33,139 nt of DNA. Source: DASQEH01 sp038239485. GTDB lineage: Bacteria > Actinomycetota > Actinomycetes > Propionibacteriales > Nocardioidaceae. Below the pieces are notes generated by a model that was not told the DNA's origin, searched no databases, and was given only the letters and a program-made list of their open reading frames with translations. Shown piece by piece: positions 8,272-15,801 of this stretch. A program made the translations under genes and the position numbers. How positions within the stretch are numbered: position 1 is the stretch's first letter; each line of letters opens with the position of its first letter. The stretch spans positions 1 to 33,139 of the forward strand of contig JBBSET010000044.1 of NCBI GenBank assembly GCA_038239485.1, read 5' to 3'.

Positions 8272-8692
8272 TAGATTCCTCCCACTCTCGCGTGACTATC
8301 GGCTCTCGACCGACAGTCAGGGCCGATAGGCCTACCAAGAGCGTACGGGTGCCGCTCTCAACACCCGAGACGTTAAGCGGCGGCGGGTGTCACGGCTGGT
8401 AGCACCTGCGCGCCCGACGATCTTGGTGGCATCGAGCTACCGGCGTTCGGGGCCGCCTCCGTCCCGACCGTTCGGCGCGTCTGGGAGGGGCCACCACATC
8501 AAACGCCGGAGACGACACCGGTACGACGGCAGCGGCGACAGATACAGCAGACGGGCGACAGGTTCTTGTCTCCGTGACGGTAGGGGCGAATGGTCAGCGT
8601 CTCTTATGCGCCCCGGTCAATGGGGTCATGTCTGGGGGCTCTTTTTCCGCACAAGCCATTGCCGAAACGGCTAATAGCCGCAACGCTGAGGT
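8272..8692. other. Divergent intergenic region upstream of DUF6328-like and cupin genes
   Basis: These 421 bp separate two divergent genes. The left end holds the repeated CTRTCGG motif (8296-8329). The right end, before the cupin start at 8693, is less GC-rich and includes a short T5 run at about 8641-8646. No open frame has coding character, and I see no gene here. Confidence 0.4.
8296..8329. promoter_or_regulatory. Inverted repeat CTATCGGC...GCCGATAG with an internal third copy, possible operator
   Basis: The 8-bp arms at 8296-8303 and 8322-8329 are perfectly complementary. Between them CCGACAG (8310-8316) is an inverted near-copy of the same CTRTCGG core, giving three half-sites within 34 bp. 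The cluster lies 25-58 bp before the start of the DUF6328-like gene, where a promoter or operator is expected. The regulator is unknown. Confidence 0.35.
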
Positions 8693-9160
8693 ATGAGTCG
8701 AGGCTTCGTTGTGCTTCCTGGCCACGGCCGGCTGCTGGATCTGGGGAACTTTCAGGCCGTTGTTCTCGCCGCCGGCGACGAGACGTCTGGTGAGTTCGCG
8801 GTGCTGCAGACCCAGTCTGAGCCCTCGGGCTTCGGGCCTCCGCTGCACCGTCATCGCGACGCTGCGGAAGCGTTCTTCGTCCTCGAAGGCGAGTACCTGA
8901 TGTTCATCGACGACGAGCAGCATCTGTGTCCGTCTGGAAGTTTTGTCTACGTTCCTCGGGGCATGCCGCACACGTTCAAGGTGGCCTCGGCGGGCCCCGG
9001 CAAGAAGCTCAATCTCTTCACCCCTGCCGCCATGGTCGGGTTCTTCGAAGACTTGGCGGCAGCCGAAGCGGCCGGAACCGCGACGCCGTCGCTGGTGGAC
9101 GAGATCGCGGCCAGAAACGAGATGGACGTGCTCGGCCCTGTCCCCGAGAGTTACCTCTGA
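8693..9160 (+). CDS. Cupin-domain protein
   Basis: This 155-residue protein is a single cupin (double-stranded beta-helix) domain. Motif 1 appears as LHRHRDAAEAFFVLEGEY, with metal ligands His52, His54 and Glu59. Motif 2 is GSFVYVPRGMPHTF, with His93. The complete 3-His/1-Glu set predicts a bound divalent metal. The C-terminal stretch (GFFEDLAAAEAAG, followed by a short helix) is typical of small actinobacterial cupins annotated as quercetin dioxygenase-like or simply cupin 2. No fused catalytic domain is present, so either a dioxygenase/isomerase or a sensory role is possible. It stands alone, with flanking intergenic regions of 421 and 301 bp. Confidence 0.8.
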   Translation: MSRGFVVLPGHGRLLDLGNFQAVVLAAGDETSGEFAVLQTQSEPSGFGPPLHRHRDAAEAFFVLEGEYLMFIDDEQHLCPSGSFVYVPRGMPHTFKVASAGPGKKLNLFTPAAMVGFFEDLAAAEAAGTATPSLVDEIAARNEMDVLGPVPESYL

Positions 9161-9461
9161 GACGTCGGCGTCCGCACGCGCGGCACCAGTGATCTCCCCG
9201 CTCATCCAGGGCTCTGCCTCTCCAGAGCGCCCCATCACGGGTTTCGACGTTTGAGTCACAGGTTGACCAATGCACGCGCTCAGTGACGCCTTGACGGTTC
9301 AGTCGACGCATGGTCGCCTCGCCTGAACGGGCTCCCCAGCCCTGAGCATCCAGATCGGCTGCGAGCAGGCAAGGCACTCCACGTGCGGCATCGCGCGAAA
9401 CCTCTGCTGGGAGGTCGCCTGGGGCGTTGCCCCTCTCCGGGGTGAGGCGTAGGTTGCGCCC
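9161..9461. other. 301 bp intergenic region before the TctC-like gene
   Basis: No gene is supported. A small hairpin GGGGC-GTT-GCCCC lies at 9421-9433, 29 bp before the next start codon, and could act as a 5' leader structure. There is no recognisable promoter consensus. Confidence 0.35.
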
Positions 9462-10421
9462 ATGCCCGAGCGAACCTGCTTTCCAGCGGGTTCGGTCCGC
9501 TTCGTCGAACCGTTCGGCGCCGGTGGTGGACCAGACCTGCTCGCACGCACGCTCGCCGAGCGGCTCTCGGCCAGCTGGGGTTGGCCCGTAGTCGTCGAGA
9601 ATGTTCCGGGTGAGGGAAGCACCGCGGCGCCGGCGCTCGTCGCTATATCCCCGGCCGACGGCCACACCGTGCTCATCAACACCAGCGCGCACGCCTACAT
9701 CGGGGCTGTGTCCCACGACCTTCCCTACCATCCGTTGGAAGACTTCACCCCCGTCGCGCCACTCACCGAGCAGGCGTACGTCTTCGTGACGGGTCGAGGC
9801 TCGGGCATCGGCACCCTGCACGACCTGGCGGCCGCGGCCGCGGCTCGCCCTGGCGAACTCACCTTCGGGTCTACCGGGGCCGGTACGGGAAGCCACCTGG
9901 GCGCCGTGCTTCTCAACCTGGAGGCCGGGGTGAGCGCCATCCACGTGTCCCCGGCTCCGGGCGACTCGATCGTCGACGTGGTCGCCCAGGTAGCCCGCGG
10001 CGGCATCGGCTACCTCTTGTCGCCCATCTCGATCGCCAGGCCCTCCCTGGAGGCCGGAACACTCGTCGCCCTGGGCGTCAGCACCTCCCGTCGCTCGCCC
10101 TGGCTCCCCGACGTGCCCACGGTCGCCGAGAACGGCATCGACAACTTTCACTTCCCGATCTGGTACGGGGCATGGGTGCGCGCCGGCACGTCCGCCGGCG
10201 TCGTGCAGGCGCTCGGGAACGACCTCTCCAACGCGATGGCATCCCCTGAACTCCAGGAATGGTGCACCCGCCATGGCGCCGAGCCGATGCCGATCGCGAC
10301 CGCCGAATTCGCGCAGTTCGTCACCGACGAAGCCCAACGGGCTGCCGCGATCATCCAGCGAGCGGGTGATGCCGACGATGCCCCGCCCCCACCTCTAGAC
10401 GGCGATCCTGAATCTCGCTGA
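9462..10421 (+). CDS. Bug/TctC-family tripartite tricarboxylate-type binding protein lacking a signal peptide
   Basis: The 319-residue sequence matches the Bug/TctC receptor fold, periplasmic or lipid-anchored proteins that bind carboxylates for TTT transporters. The family start motif is seen as VEPFGAGGGPDLLART (residues 15-30). A VVVENVPGEGSTAAPALVA segment follows, then FGSTGAGTGSHLGAVLL and LPDVPTVAENGI in the C-terminal half. Unlike normal members it has no signal peptide or lipobox: the conserved domain starts about ten residues after the ATG, and no in-frame hydrophobic extension exists upstream. No TctA or TctB membrane gene lies nearby. It may be a cytosolic ligand-binding protein, or an exported protein that lost its leader. 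Ligand unknown. Confidence 0.75.
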   Translation: MPERTCFPAGSVRFVEPFGAGGGPDLLARTLAERLSASWGWPVVVENVPGEGSTAAPALVAISPADGHTVLINTSAHAYIGAVSHDLPYHPLEDFTPVAPLTEQAYVFVTGRGSGIGTLHDLAAAAAARPGELTFGSTGAGTGSHLGAVLLNLEAGVSAIHVSPAPGDSIVDVVAQVARGGIGYLLSPISIARPSLEAGTLVALGVSTSRRSPWLPDVPTVAENGIDNFHFPIWYGAWVRAGTSAGVVQALGNDLSNAMASPELQEWCTRHGAEPMPIATAEFAQFVTDEAQRAAAIIQRAGDADDAPPPPLDGDPESR

Positions 10422-10654
10422 CAGCGTCGCCGTTCTGCAATCCTCACCGCCTGGTCGAGTTCGTGGGTCCGTATCGCCAGCCGTCTGAGGGCACCATAAT
10501 CAGGTGTCCGTCCTCGATCGGGCGATCACGAACCGCCGTTACCAGTGAGACGACGCACCGTCGACCTTCCCGCGCGGATTCCGCCTGCGAAGCACGTCCC
10601 GGATTGGGAGCGCAGTCGGTCGGGGAGCCTAGCCGCGCAGGTGCCACCGCATGG

Positions 10655-11092
10655 TCAGGTTCGGTCGGAGGGCTGCCCGGAGGCGGTCAGGTCCAGGTCC
10701 GAGACAGTGTCGGCTGCCGTGAGCAGTCGCCCGGCGACGGAGGCGCTGAGGTCACCGAACGCCCCCTCTGACACGACCTCGGCGGCGATCTGAAGATCTC
10801 GCGCAAGACGGCTCACCGGGAACTGCCGTGCGTGCAGTACGCGAGCCAGCCAGCTCACCTGCTCCCGGATGTCGGTCACGCCGAGTGCGTCGTTGACGGC
10901 CCAGGACAGAAGCCATTGGTTGTCGTGGCGACACCACTGCAACCCGGCGTCGCCGTAGCGCGCCTGCTCGTCGGGAAACTCGAGTCGGTATCGCCCGCAG
11001 ATCGTGTCTGCGAGGGGGGCTAGCTGCGTGGCAGTCCCGGCGATGTGGACAACGCCGGGGGGCGGTGGCCCACCCGGGCCGCGCAGGCTCAT
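10655..11092 (-). CDS. Unrecognised 145-residue helical protein, third gene of the cobalamin-diguanylate cyclase operon
   Basis: I do not recognise a named family. The N-terminal 20 residues are Gly/Pro-rich. The rest is predicted helical, with a conserved-looking WCRHDNQWLLSWAV segment (about 53-66) and WLARVLHARQFPVSRLARDLQIAAEVV (about 81-107), both rich in Trp, Arg and His. There is no signal peptide or membrane segment. Its ATG overlaps the stop of the ABM-fold gene by ATGA at 11089-11092, so it is translationally coupled to that gene and belongs to the diguanylate cyclase transcript. It could be a partner or accessory sensor domain for the light/B12 sensor, but that rests on context alone. 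Confidence 0.65.
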   Translation of the reverse strand: MSLRGPGGPPPPGVVHIAGTATQLAPLADTICGRYRLEFPDEQARYGDAGLQWCRHDNQWLLSWAVNDALGVTDIREQVSWLARVLHARQFPVSRLARDLQIAAEVVSEGAFGDLSASVAGRLLTAADTVSDLDLTASGQPSDRT

Positions 11093-11397
11093 TCGGCGAC
11101 GACCTCGTAGGTGTGCAGCTGTTCGAGTCGGCGTAGCACGATGTCGGCCTTGAGGTCGGGGTCGATGCGATCGTGTGAGGATCGGTGGTCGTCGCTGCGC
11201 ATGTATGCCTTGAAGGAGTCCCGGTCCGACCAGCGACTGACCATGAGGATCTCACCCGGGTCGCGGTCGGACTGCCAGACTTGGAGGTCGATGAACCCGT
11301 TGGCCTCGTCGGCGAGGTGCGCCCGGCCCTGGAACGCCGTGACGAGCTCGGGTGCGCGGTCGGCTGGGATGTCCAGCCGAGACATGGAGACATACAT
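11089..11397 (-). CDS. ABM-fold (antibiotic biosynthesis monooxygenase-like) protein
   Basis: The 102-residue protein has the dimeric ferredoxin-like ABM fold: a start strand (MYVSMSRLDIPADRAPELVTAF), a helix, then GFIDLQVWQSDRDPGEILMVSRWSDRDSFKAYMRSDDH, which is the typical W-x-x-x-x-[AS]-[FW]-x-x-x-x-x-S-x-x-H pattern. Relatives include heme-degrading monooxygenases, quinol-forming oxygenases and many uncharacterised proteins. Heme binding is possible (His present after the RSDDHRSSHD helix) but cannot be asserted. It lies 16 bp after the cobalamin-binding cyclase and overlaps the next gene by four bases. A heme or tetrapyrrole link to the B12 sensor is inference. Confidence 0.75.
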   Translation of the reverse strand: MYVSMSRLDIPADRAPELVTAFQGRAHLADEANGFIDLQVWQSDRDPGEILMVSRWSDRDSFKAYMRSDDHRSSHDRIDPDLKADIVLRRLEQLHTYEVVAE

Positions 11398-11413
11398 CTA
11401 TGGGCTCCGTTCC

Positions 11414-12739
11414 TCAGGTGACCGTGGTCTGGGTCGACGTCATGACGCAGTTGCGGCCGGCCGCTTTGGCCTTGTACAGGGCTGTGTCGGCAGCCAGCAG
11501 GGCGACACGCGAGTCGTCGACGAGTGGAGCGATACCGATGCTCAGGCTCACCGGCAACGCCGAGCTGTCCGCGACGGCGGCTCGCACGCGTTCCCCGATC
11601 TCACAAGCGAGCTCGATCGGCGTTGCCGGTAGCAGGATCGCGAACTCGTCTCCGCCGACCCGGGCCGCGAGATCGCCCGGGCGGACAGAGTCGCTGATGG
11701 CCTCGGCGATCGCCCGGAGGAGCTCGTCGCCGCCGTCGTGGCCCCTGGTGTCGTTGACGGTTTTGAAGTTGTCGACATCGATCATCATGACAGCTGCGCC
11801 CGCGCCACCGTTGGTGCTGGTGGAGCTGAGCTCGTCCTCGAATGCGCGACGGTTAGCCAGGTCTGTCAGGGGGTCCCGGAAGGCGAGCTCACGATAGGCC
11901 TGGGACCGCCGAAAGTGCTCGCGGGCGAGCTCCACCGCCTGCTCGGTCGCAAGCGCCATGCGTTCCGCGACCGTGTCGATCTCCCCCGGATGCTCGTTGT
12001 CCCAGGAGGGGAGGCTGCCGTCGGAGCGCAGCAGCTCCACGATGCGCGGCAACGGCTGGGGTGGCTGCGCGAGGAGGTCGACAACCGCCGGGTGAACAGT
12101 CAAGCTGTCGGCGACGTAGCGGTAGACCGACCGGAACTCCGCCGGGACGGAACGCCCGCCAAGCATGATGCGGGTATCGGGGGACACTTCGTGCAGCGCC
12201 CAGATCGAGTCCGCCAAGCAGCTGATGTCAGACTCGATCCCGAATCCGAGGCCGGCCACGGCAGGCTGGTGCTCCAGAGCGAAGTCACGAAGGCTGCTCA
12301 CCGGGACGTCCGCACCAAGGTACAGGACCCGGTGACCGTAGCTCTCCAATACGTCCGCAATCATCCTGAGCCCGAGGACGTGGTGCTGCCCCTCGACGGC
12401 TGCCAGCAGGACACTGTCGGCAGAGCGCAGGCGTCTCCGTCCGGTCGCCATCGACTCGAACAGTCGAATCAGAGCATGCTGACTGATCGAGGTGGCGAGA
12501 TGTTCATCGGCGACCCCCACCTCACCCAGCTCCCACATCTCTCCGATGCGAACCATGGCCGGCGTGATGACGAACGACTGAACCACTTCGGGGGTCACCC
12601 CAGCATCCAGCGCCTCACCGATCAACAGCTCGGCGGCAGCGCCGTCCCCCGCTCGCAGGACCTGCTCGAAACGGCCGGCCAACACGCCGATTCCGTCGTC
12701 GGAGGCTCGTCGGAGCGCTTCGGGCATCGTTGGGCTCAT
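11414..12739 (-). CDS. Cobalamin-binding diguanylate cyclase with a B12-photoreceptor signature
   Basis: This 441-residue protein joins a B12-binding module to a GGDEF cyclase that would make cyclic di-GMP. The helical cap carries MWELGEVGVADEH (68-80), exactly the W-x9-E-H spacing (Trp69, Glu79, His80) used by CarH/LitR-type light sensors that hold adenosylcobalamin. A Rossmann B12 domain follows (about 108-225) with the lower-ligand loop EGQHHVLG (His120 as axial ligand; Gln in place of the usual Asp/Glu). A linker helix (255-285) leads to the GGDEF domain (about 288-435), with FRDPLTDLANRR, MIDVDNFKTVND and the catalytic VGGDEF (361-366). The inhibitory I-site RPGD (353-356) lies five residues before GGDEF. 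No MerR DNA-binding domain is present. The start is ATG 12739, or 12727 in the same frame. It is the first gene of a three-gene operon. Confidence 0.88.
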   Translation of the reverse strand: MSPTMPEALRRASDDGIGVLAGRFEQVLRAGDGAAAELLIGEALDAGVTPEVVQSFVITPAMVRIGEMWELGEVGVADEHLATSISQHALIRLFESMATGRRRLRSADSVLLAAVEGQHHVLGLRMIADVLESYGHRVLYLGADVPVSSLRDFALEHQPAVAGLGFGIESDISCLADSIWALHEVSPDTRIMLGGRSVPAEFRSVYRYVADSLTVHPAVVDLLAQPPQPLPRIVELLRSDGSLPSWDNEHPGEIDTVAERMALATEQAVELAREHFRRSQAYRELAFRDPLTDLANRRAFEDELSSTSTNGGAGAAVMMIDVDNFKTVNDTRGHDGGDELLRAIAEAISDSVRPGDLAARVGGDEFAILLPATPIELACEIGERVRAAVADSSALPVSLSIGIAPLVDDSRVALLAADTALYKAKAAGRNCVMTSTQTTVT

Positions 12740-13152
12740 CTGGACGCCTGACGGGCTCCCGGCCTCAACGCGACGATCACCGAGCCGGCCTCCGCGCCCA
12801 CGTGTCCCAGCGCCTGGCAGGCTTCCGGGCCATCCTCAGATACTGTCCACAACGGTCCCCAAGCCTCACCTGGACACCAACTCCATCATATCTGGTCACA
12901 ATGAACGCTCCCCCAAAGATCACCTCACACTATAACGGTGAACGGCGTCGATATGCCTCGAACGTATCTCGAATTCACTACCACCGGCAGAGGAGTGATG
13001 CTCTTGAGTGAAAAGCATAGAGAGCAGCTATCGGCGAACAGCGTAATCAACCGAACGTCCACCGGGAAGCACGCTGTCCATTGACATCTCGGAACTGCTT
13101 TCGGTCGCCCTTCGACCCCGCCGCGGCCGCTCGTCCTGGCTAAGGTCGTTCT
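12740..13152. other. Divergent intergenic region between cyclase operon and methyltransferase
   Basis: These 413 bp hold an unusually A/T-rich stretch (about 12880-13080) for this genome, as expected for promoters of the two divergent genes. Three TCGA tetramers occur at 12948, 12958 and 12969, about one helical turn apart; two are within CTCGAA direct repeats at 12957-12962 and 12968-12973. No gene is called. A 28-codon frame at 12998-13084 with a GAGGAG-like site is too short to support. Confidence 0.4.
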
Positions 13153-14025
13153 GTGGCGAGCAGTGATGTGCCTCAAGATCGAACGAGCCGATCCGGCTCC
13201 GGGGTCGAGGTCAGATGGGGCGTCGGCCTGCATGCGCCCGTCACGCAGCGTGTCGACGAGTCGGCATACGAGCGCTACATCGGCAGATGGTCCAGGCTGT
13301 TCGTACCGACGCTCATCGCTGAAGCTTGCCTTCGGACTGGCGATCGGGTCCTCGATGTCGCCACCGGTACGGGACTGACGGCGCCCGGACTGTTGGCCAC
13401 GGTGGGTTCCGGTGGTCTCGTCGTTGGCACGGACATCTCTCCGGGGATGCTTCAAGCGGCAGCAGCCCGCACCCGGTGCGAGCGCTTCGACCTGGTGGTC
13501 GCAGACGCTGAATCATTGCCCTTCGGCGAGGGCAGCTTCGATGCCGTCGTCTGCCAGCTTGGTTTGATGTTCTTCCCAGACCCCGGGAGCGTCCTGGAAG
13601 GGTTTCGTCGCGCGCTTCGACCTGCTGGTCGCTGCGCTGTTTGCGTCATCTCGGCTCGGCACAAGGCGCCGATGTGGGGCGCGCTGGCCGATGCACTCAG
13701 CCAATATATCCCGCACGAGGAGGCAACCTTGAACTTGTCCTTCTCGCTCAGTAGCCCCGCCGTGGTCGAACAACTCTTCCTTGGGGCCGGGTTTCGCGAC
13801 GTGAGGGTGAACGCTGAGACGCGGTTCGGCAGAATCGGCTCATTCGATGAGTATTGGGCACCAATCGAGGCCGGTACCGGCTCTCTTCCACAGGCCTACC
13901 TGGCACTCCCACCGCCGCACCGGCTCGCGGTGAAGGCCGCCGTGCGTCATGGGCTGTCGGCCTTTTACGATCATGGTCAGTACGCCTTGAAAGTCGAGAT
14001 GCTCGTCGGATCCGGAGCCAAGTAA
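13153..14025 (+). CDS. Class I SAM-dependent methyltransferase (Methyltransf_11-like)
   Basis: This 290-residue protein has a UbiE/Methyltransf_11-type Rossmann methyltransferase domain. Motif I is VLDVATGTG (67-75), the acidic residue after strand 2 is Asp94 in VGTDISPGML, motif II/III are seen as FDLVVADAESLPFGEGSFDAVVCQLGL, and a post-motif with LRPAGRCAVC follows. The C-terminal 100 residues resemble substrate-binding caps of small-molecule methyltransferases. The GTG at 13153 is the first start in frame and the N-terminal 30 residues look unconserved, so a later start is possible. The acceptor is unknown. It stands alone, 413 bp from the divergent cyclase operon and 264 bp before the acyl-CoA ligase. 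Confidence 0.8.
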   Translation: MASSDVPQDRTSRSGSGVEVRWGVGLHAPVTQRVDESAYERYIGRWSRLFVPTLIAEACLRTGDRVLDVATGTGLTAPGLLATVGSGGLVVGTDISPGMLQAAAARTRCERFDLVVADAESLPFGEGSFDAVVCQLGLMFFPDPGSVLEGFRRALRPAGRCAVCVISARHKAPMWGALADALSQYIPHEEATLNLSFSLSSPAVVEQLFLGAGFRDVRVNAETRFGRIGSFDEYWAPIEAGTGSLPQAYLALPPPHRLAVKAAVRHGLSAFYDHGQYALKVEMLVGSGAK

Positions 14026-14176
14026 GCGAACGTGCGATCGACCCCCGCCGTGCTCGCTTTGGGCTCTAGCCATGTGCCCGCGAGTACTCCTTGCCGGAAC
14101 GTGTTGCGGACCAGGTGGATAAGGCGACTCTGAACCGATTGGTCTCGATGCCCCGATTGCCCCGATGCACTGAGCG

Positions 14177-14194
14177 GGTCGCCTGAAGGCGACC
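14177..14194 (+). other. Perfect hairpin GGTCGCC-TGAA-GGCGACC
   Basis: This 7-bp stem with a TGAA loop lies in the leader region of the fatty-acid/PHA cluster. A longer pairing, CTCGAT (14144-14149) with ATCGAG (14197-14202), can enclose it. There is no following T-run, so it is not a standard terminator. It could terminate the methyltransferase transcript or be part of a structured 5' leader. Confidence 0.4.
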
Positions 14195-14231
14195 AGATCG
14201 AGGCGTCCAACATGCGGCGGCAGTAGCAGGC

Positions 14232-14248
14232 CCGGACTGAAAGTCCGG
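14232..14248 (+). other. Perfect hairpin CCGGACT-GAA-AGTCCGG
   Basis: This second 7-bp stem has a GAA loop and lies 37 bp after the first hairpin and 42 bp before the ligase start codon. As DNA it is also a near-palindrome that could be an operator for a TetR-type regulator. The similarity in loop and stem length to the hairpin at 14177 suggests a common role. Confidence 0.4.
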
Positions 14249-14289
14249 CCGCAATCGTGCGAGCATGGGCATCCCCTGAGGAGGCGGCA

Positions 14290-15801
14290 GTGACCAACCT
14301 GGCCCACAACTTGACGAAGTCCGCCGACGCGCATGCAGACCGTCCGGCCGTCCGGCTGGACGACGACGTTCTCACCTATGCCGAGCTGCTGATGGCCGCC
14401 CAGCGGGTCACTGGGCTGCTACGCGCCCACGACGTCGAGCCGGGCGACCGGATCGCCATGGTGCTGCCCAATGTCCCAGCGTTTCCGGTGTTGTTCTACG
14501 GCGCGGCCAGCGCCGGCGCGGTCGTCGTTCCGATGAATCCGCTGCTCAAGGCCCGTGAGGTGCAGTACTACCTCGAGGACTCCGGTGCCTCGATCGTGTT
14601 CGCCTGGCACGCCGTGGCCGACGAGGCCCGCAAGGCCGCCGAGGCGGTCGGCATCGACTGTCTGGAGGTCGACCCGGCCGGCTTCGCTGATCTGCTCGCG
14701 CAGTACGAGGCGGCGGACGACGTCGTCGACCGCGACGATGAGGACACAGTCGTCCTGCTCTACACCTCCGGCACGACGGGACGTCCGAAGGGTGCGGAGC
14801 TGACGCATGCGAACCTGGCCACCAATGCGGCGCTCACCGCCGAGACCCTGACCTGCCTCGAGCCCGACGACGTGGTCATGGGATGTCTGCCCCTCTTCCA
14901 TTGCTTCGGACTCACCTGCGGTCTCAACGCGGCGACCCTGAAGGGCGCGTGTCTGACGCTGATTCCCCGCTTCGACCCCGTGAAGGCACTGAGCGTGATC
15001 GGGCGGGACCGGGTCACGGTCTTCGAAGGTGTGCCGACCATGTACGCCGCGATGTTGAACGCTCCTGATGCGTCCTCGTACGACGTGTCGAGTCTGCGGA
15101 CGTGCATCTCGGGAGGCGCCGCCATGCCGGTCGAGGTGATGAAGAGCTTCGAGGACGCCTTCGGATGTATCGTCCTCGAGGGTTACGGCCTGTCGGAGAC
15201 CTCTCCCGTCGCATCGTTCAACCATCCGGACGCCGAGCGTAAGCCGGGTTCGATCGGGGTACCCGTCCGTGGGGTGGAGATGCGGGTGCTCGACGACGAT
15301 GGCAACGAGGTCGAAGTGGGAGGCGTGGGTGAGATCGCCATCCGCGGGGAGAACGTGATGAAGGGCTACTGGGGTCGAGAGGAAGAGACGCACAAGGCAG
15401 TTCGTGACGGGTGGTTCCTCAGCGGAGACATGGCCAAGGTCGACGACGACGGCTACTACTACATCGTCGACCGCAAGAAGGACCTCATCATCCGCGGTGG
15501 TTACAACGTCTATCCCCGGGAGGTCGAGGAGGCGTTGTACGAGCACGAAGCCGTCGCCGAGGCTGCCGTCGTTGGGATCCCCCATGATGAGCTCGGTGAG
15601 GAGATCGGAGCCGCCGTCTCCCTCAAGTCGGGCGCGCATGCGACGCCCGAGGAGCTCCGCGACTTCGTCAAGGAACGGCTCGCGGCGTACAAGTACCCGC
15701 GCTTCATCTGGATCGTCGACGAGCTCCCGAAGACGGCGACCGGAAAGATTCTTCGCCGAGAGGTCAGCCCACCGGACACGGCTGAGGCGGTATCGACGTG
15801 A
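14290..15801 (+). CDS. Acyl-CoA ligase (AMP-forming, long-chain fatty acid--CoA ligase-like)
   Basis: The 503-residue protein is an ANL-superfamily adenylate-forming enzyme that activates a carboxylic acid with ATP and CoA. The P-loop-like motif LLYTSGTTGRPKG lies at about 156-168 and GYGLSETSP at about 299-307. The hinge region GWFLSGDMAKVDDDGYYYIVDRKKD and the C-terminal RGGYNVYPREVEE follow, and the catalytic lysine sits in PKTATGKILRRE near the end. GTG at 14290 is preferred because GAGGAGG lies at 14278-14284 with five-base spacing; an in-frame GTG at 14257 lacks such a site. Its stop overlaps the PHA synthase start (GTGA, 15798-15801), so acyl-CoA made here plausibly feeds the downstream genes. 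Chain-length preference is not deducible. Confidence 0.9.
   Translation: MTNLAHNLTKSADAHADRPAVRLDDDVLTYAELLMAAQRVTGLLRAHDVEPGDRIAMVLPNVPAFPVLFYGAASAGAVVVPMNPLLKAREVQYYLEDSGASIVFAWHAVADEARKAAEAVGIDCLEVDPAGFADLLAQYEAADDVVDRDDEDTVVLLYTSGTTGRPKGAELTHANLATNAALTAETLTCLEPDDVVMGCLPLFHCFGLTCGLNAATLKGACLTLIPRFDPVKALSVIGRDRVTVFEGVPTMYAAMLNAPDASSYDVSSLRTCISGGAAMPVEVMKSFEDAFGCIVLEGYGLSETSPVASFNHPDAERKPGSIGVPVRGVEMRVLDDDGNEVEVGGVGEIAIRGENVMKGYWGREEETHKAVRDGWFLSGDMAKVDDDGYYYIVDRKKDLIIRGGYNVYPREVEEALYEHEAVAEAAVVGIPHDELGEEIGAAVSLKSGAHATPEELRDFVKERLAAYKYPRFIWIVDELPKTATGKILRREVSPPDTAEAVST

Noticed and set aside
9018..10337. 439-codon minus-strand frame opposite the cupin end and the Bug-type protein
   Set aside because: Low-complexity Arg/Gly-rich translation antisense to a recognisable gene.
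10444..10647. 67-codon minus-strand frame with RPIEDGHLIMVPSDGWRYG
   Set aside because: The middle looks mildly protein-like, but the N-terminal half is low complexity, there is no ribosome-binding site and no family is recognised.
12998..13084. 28-codon frame after a GAGGAG-like site
   Set aside because: Too short, and the composition is that of an A/T-rich promoter region; no support beyond the ribosome-binding-like site.
14026..14289. Possible riboswitch in the leader before the acyl-CoA ligase
   Set aside because: The hairpins are real, but no conserved B12-box, THI-box or SAM-box sequence is present, so no riboswitch class is claimed.
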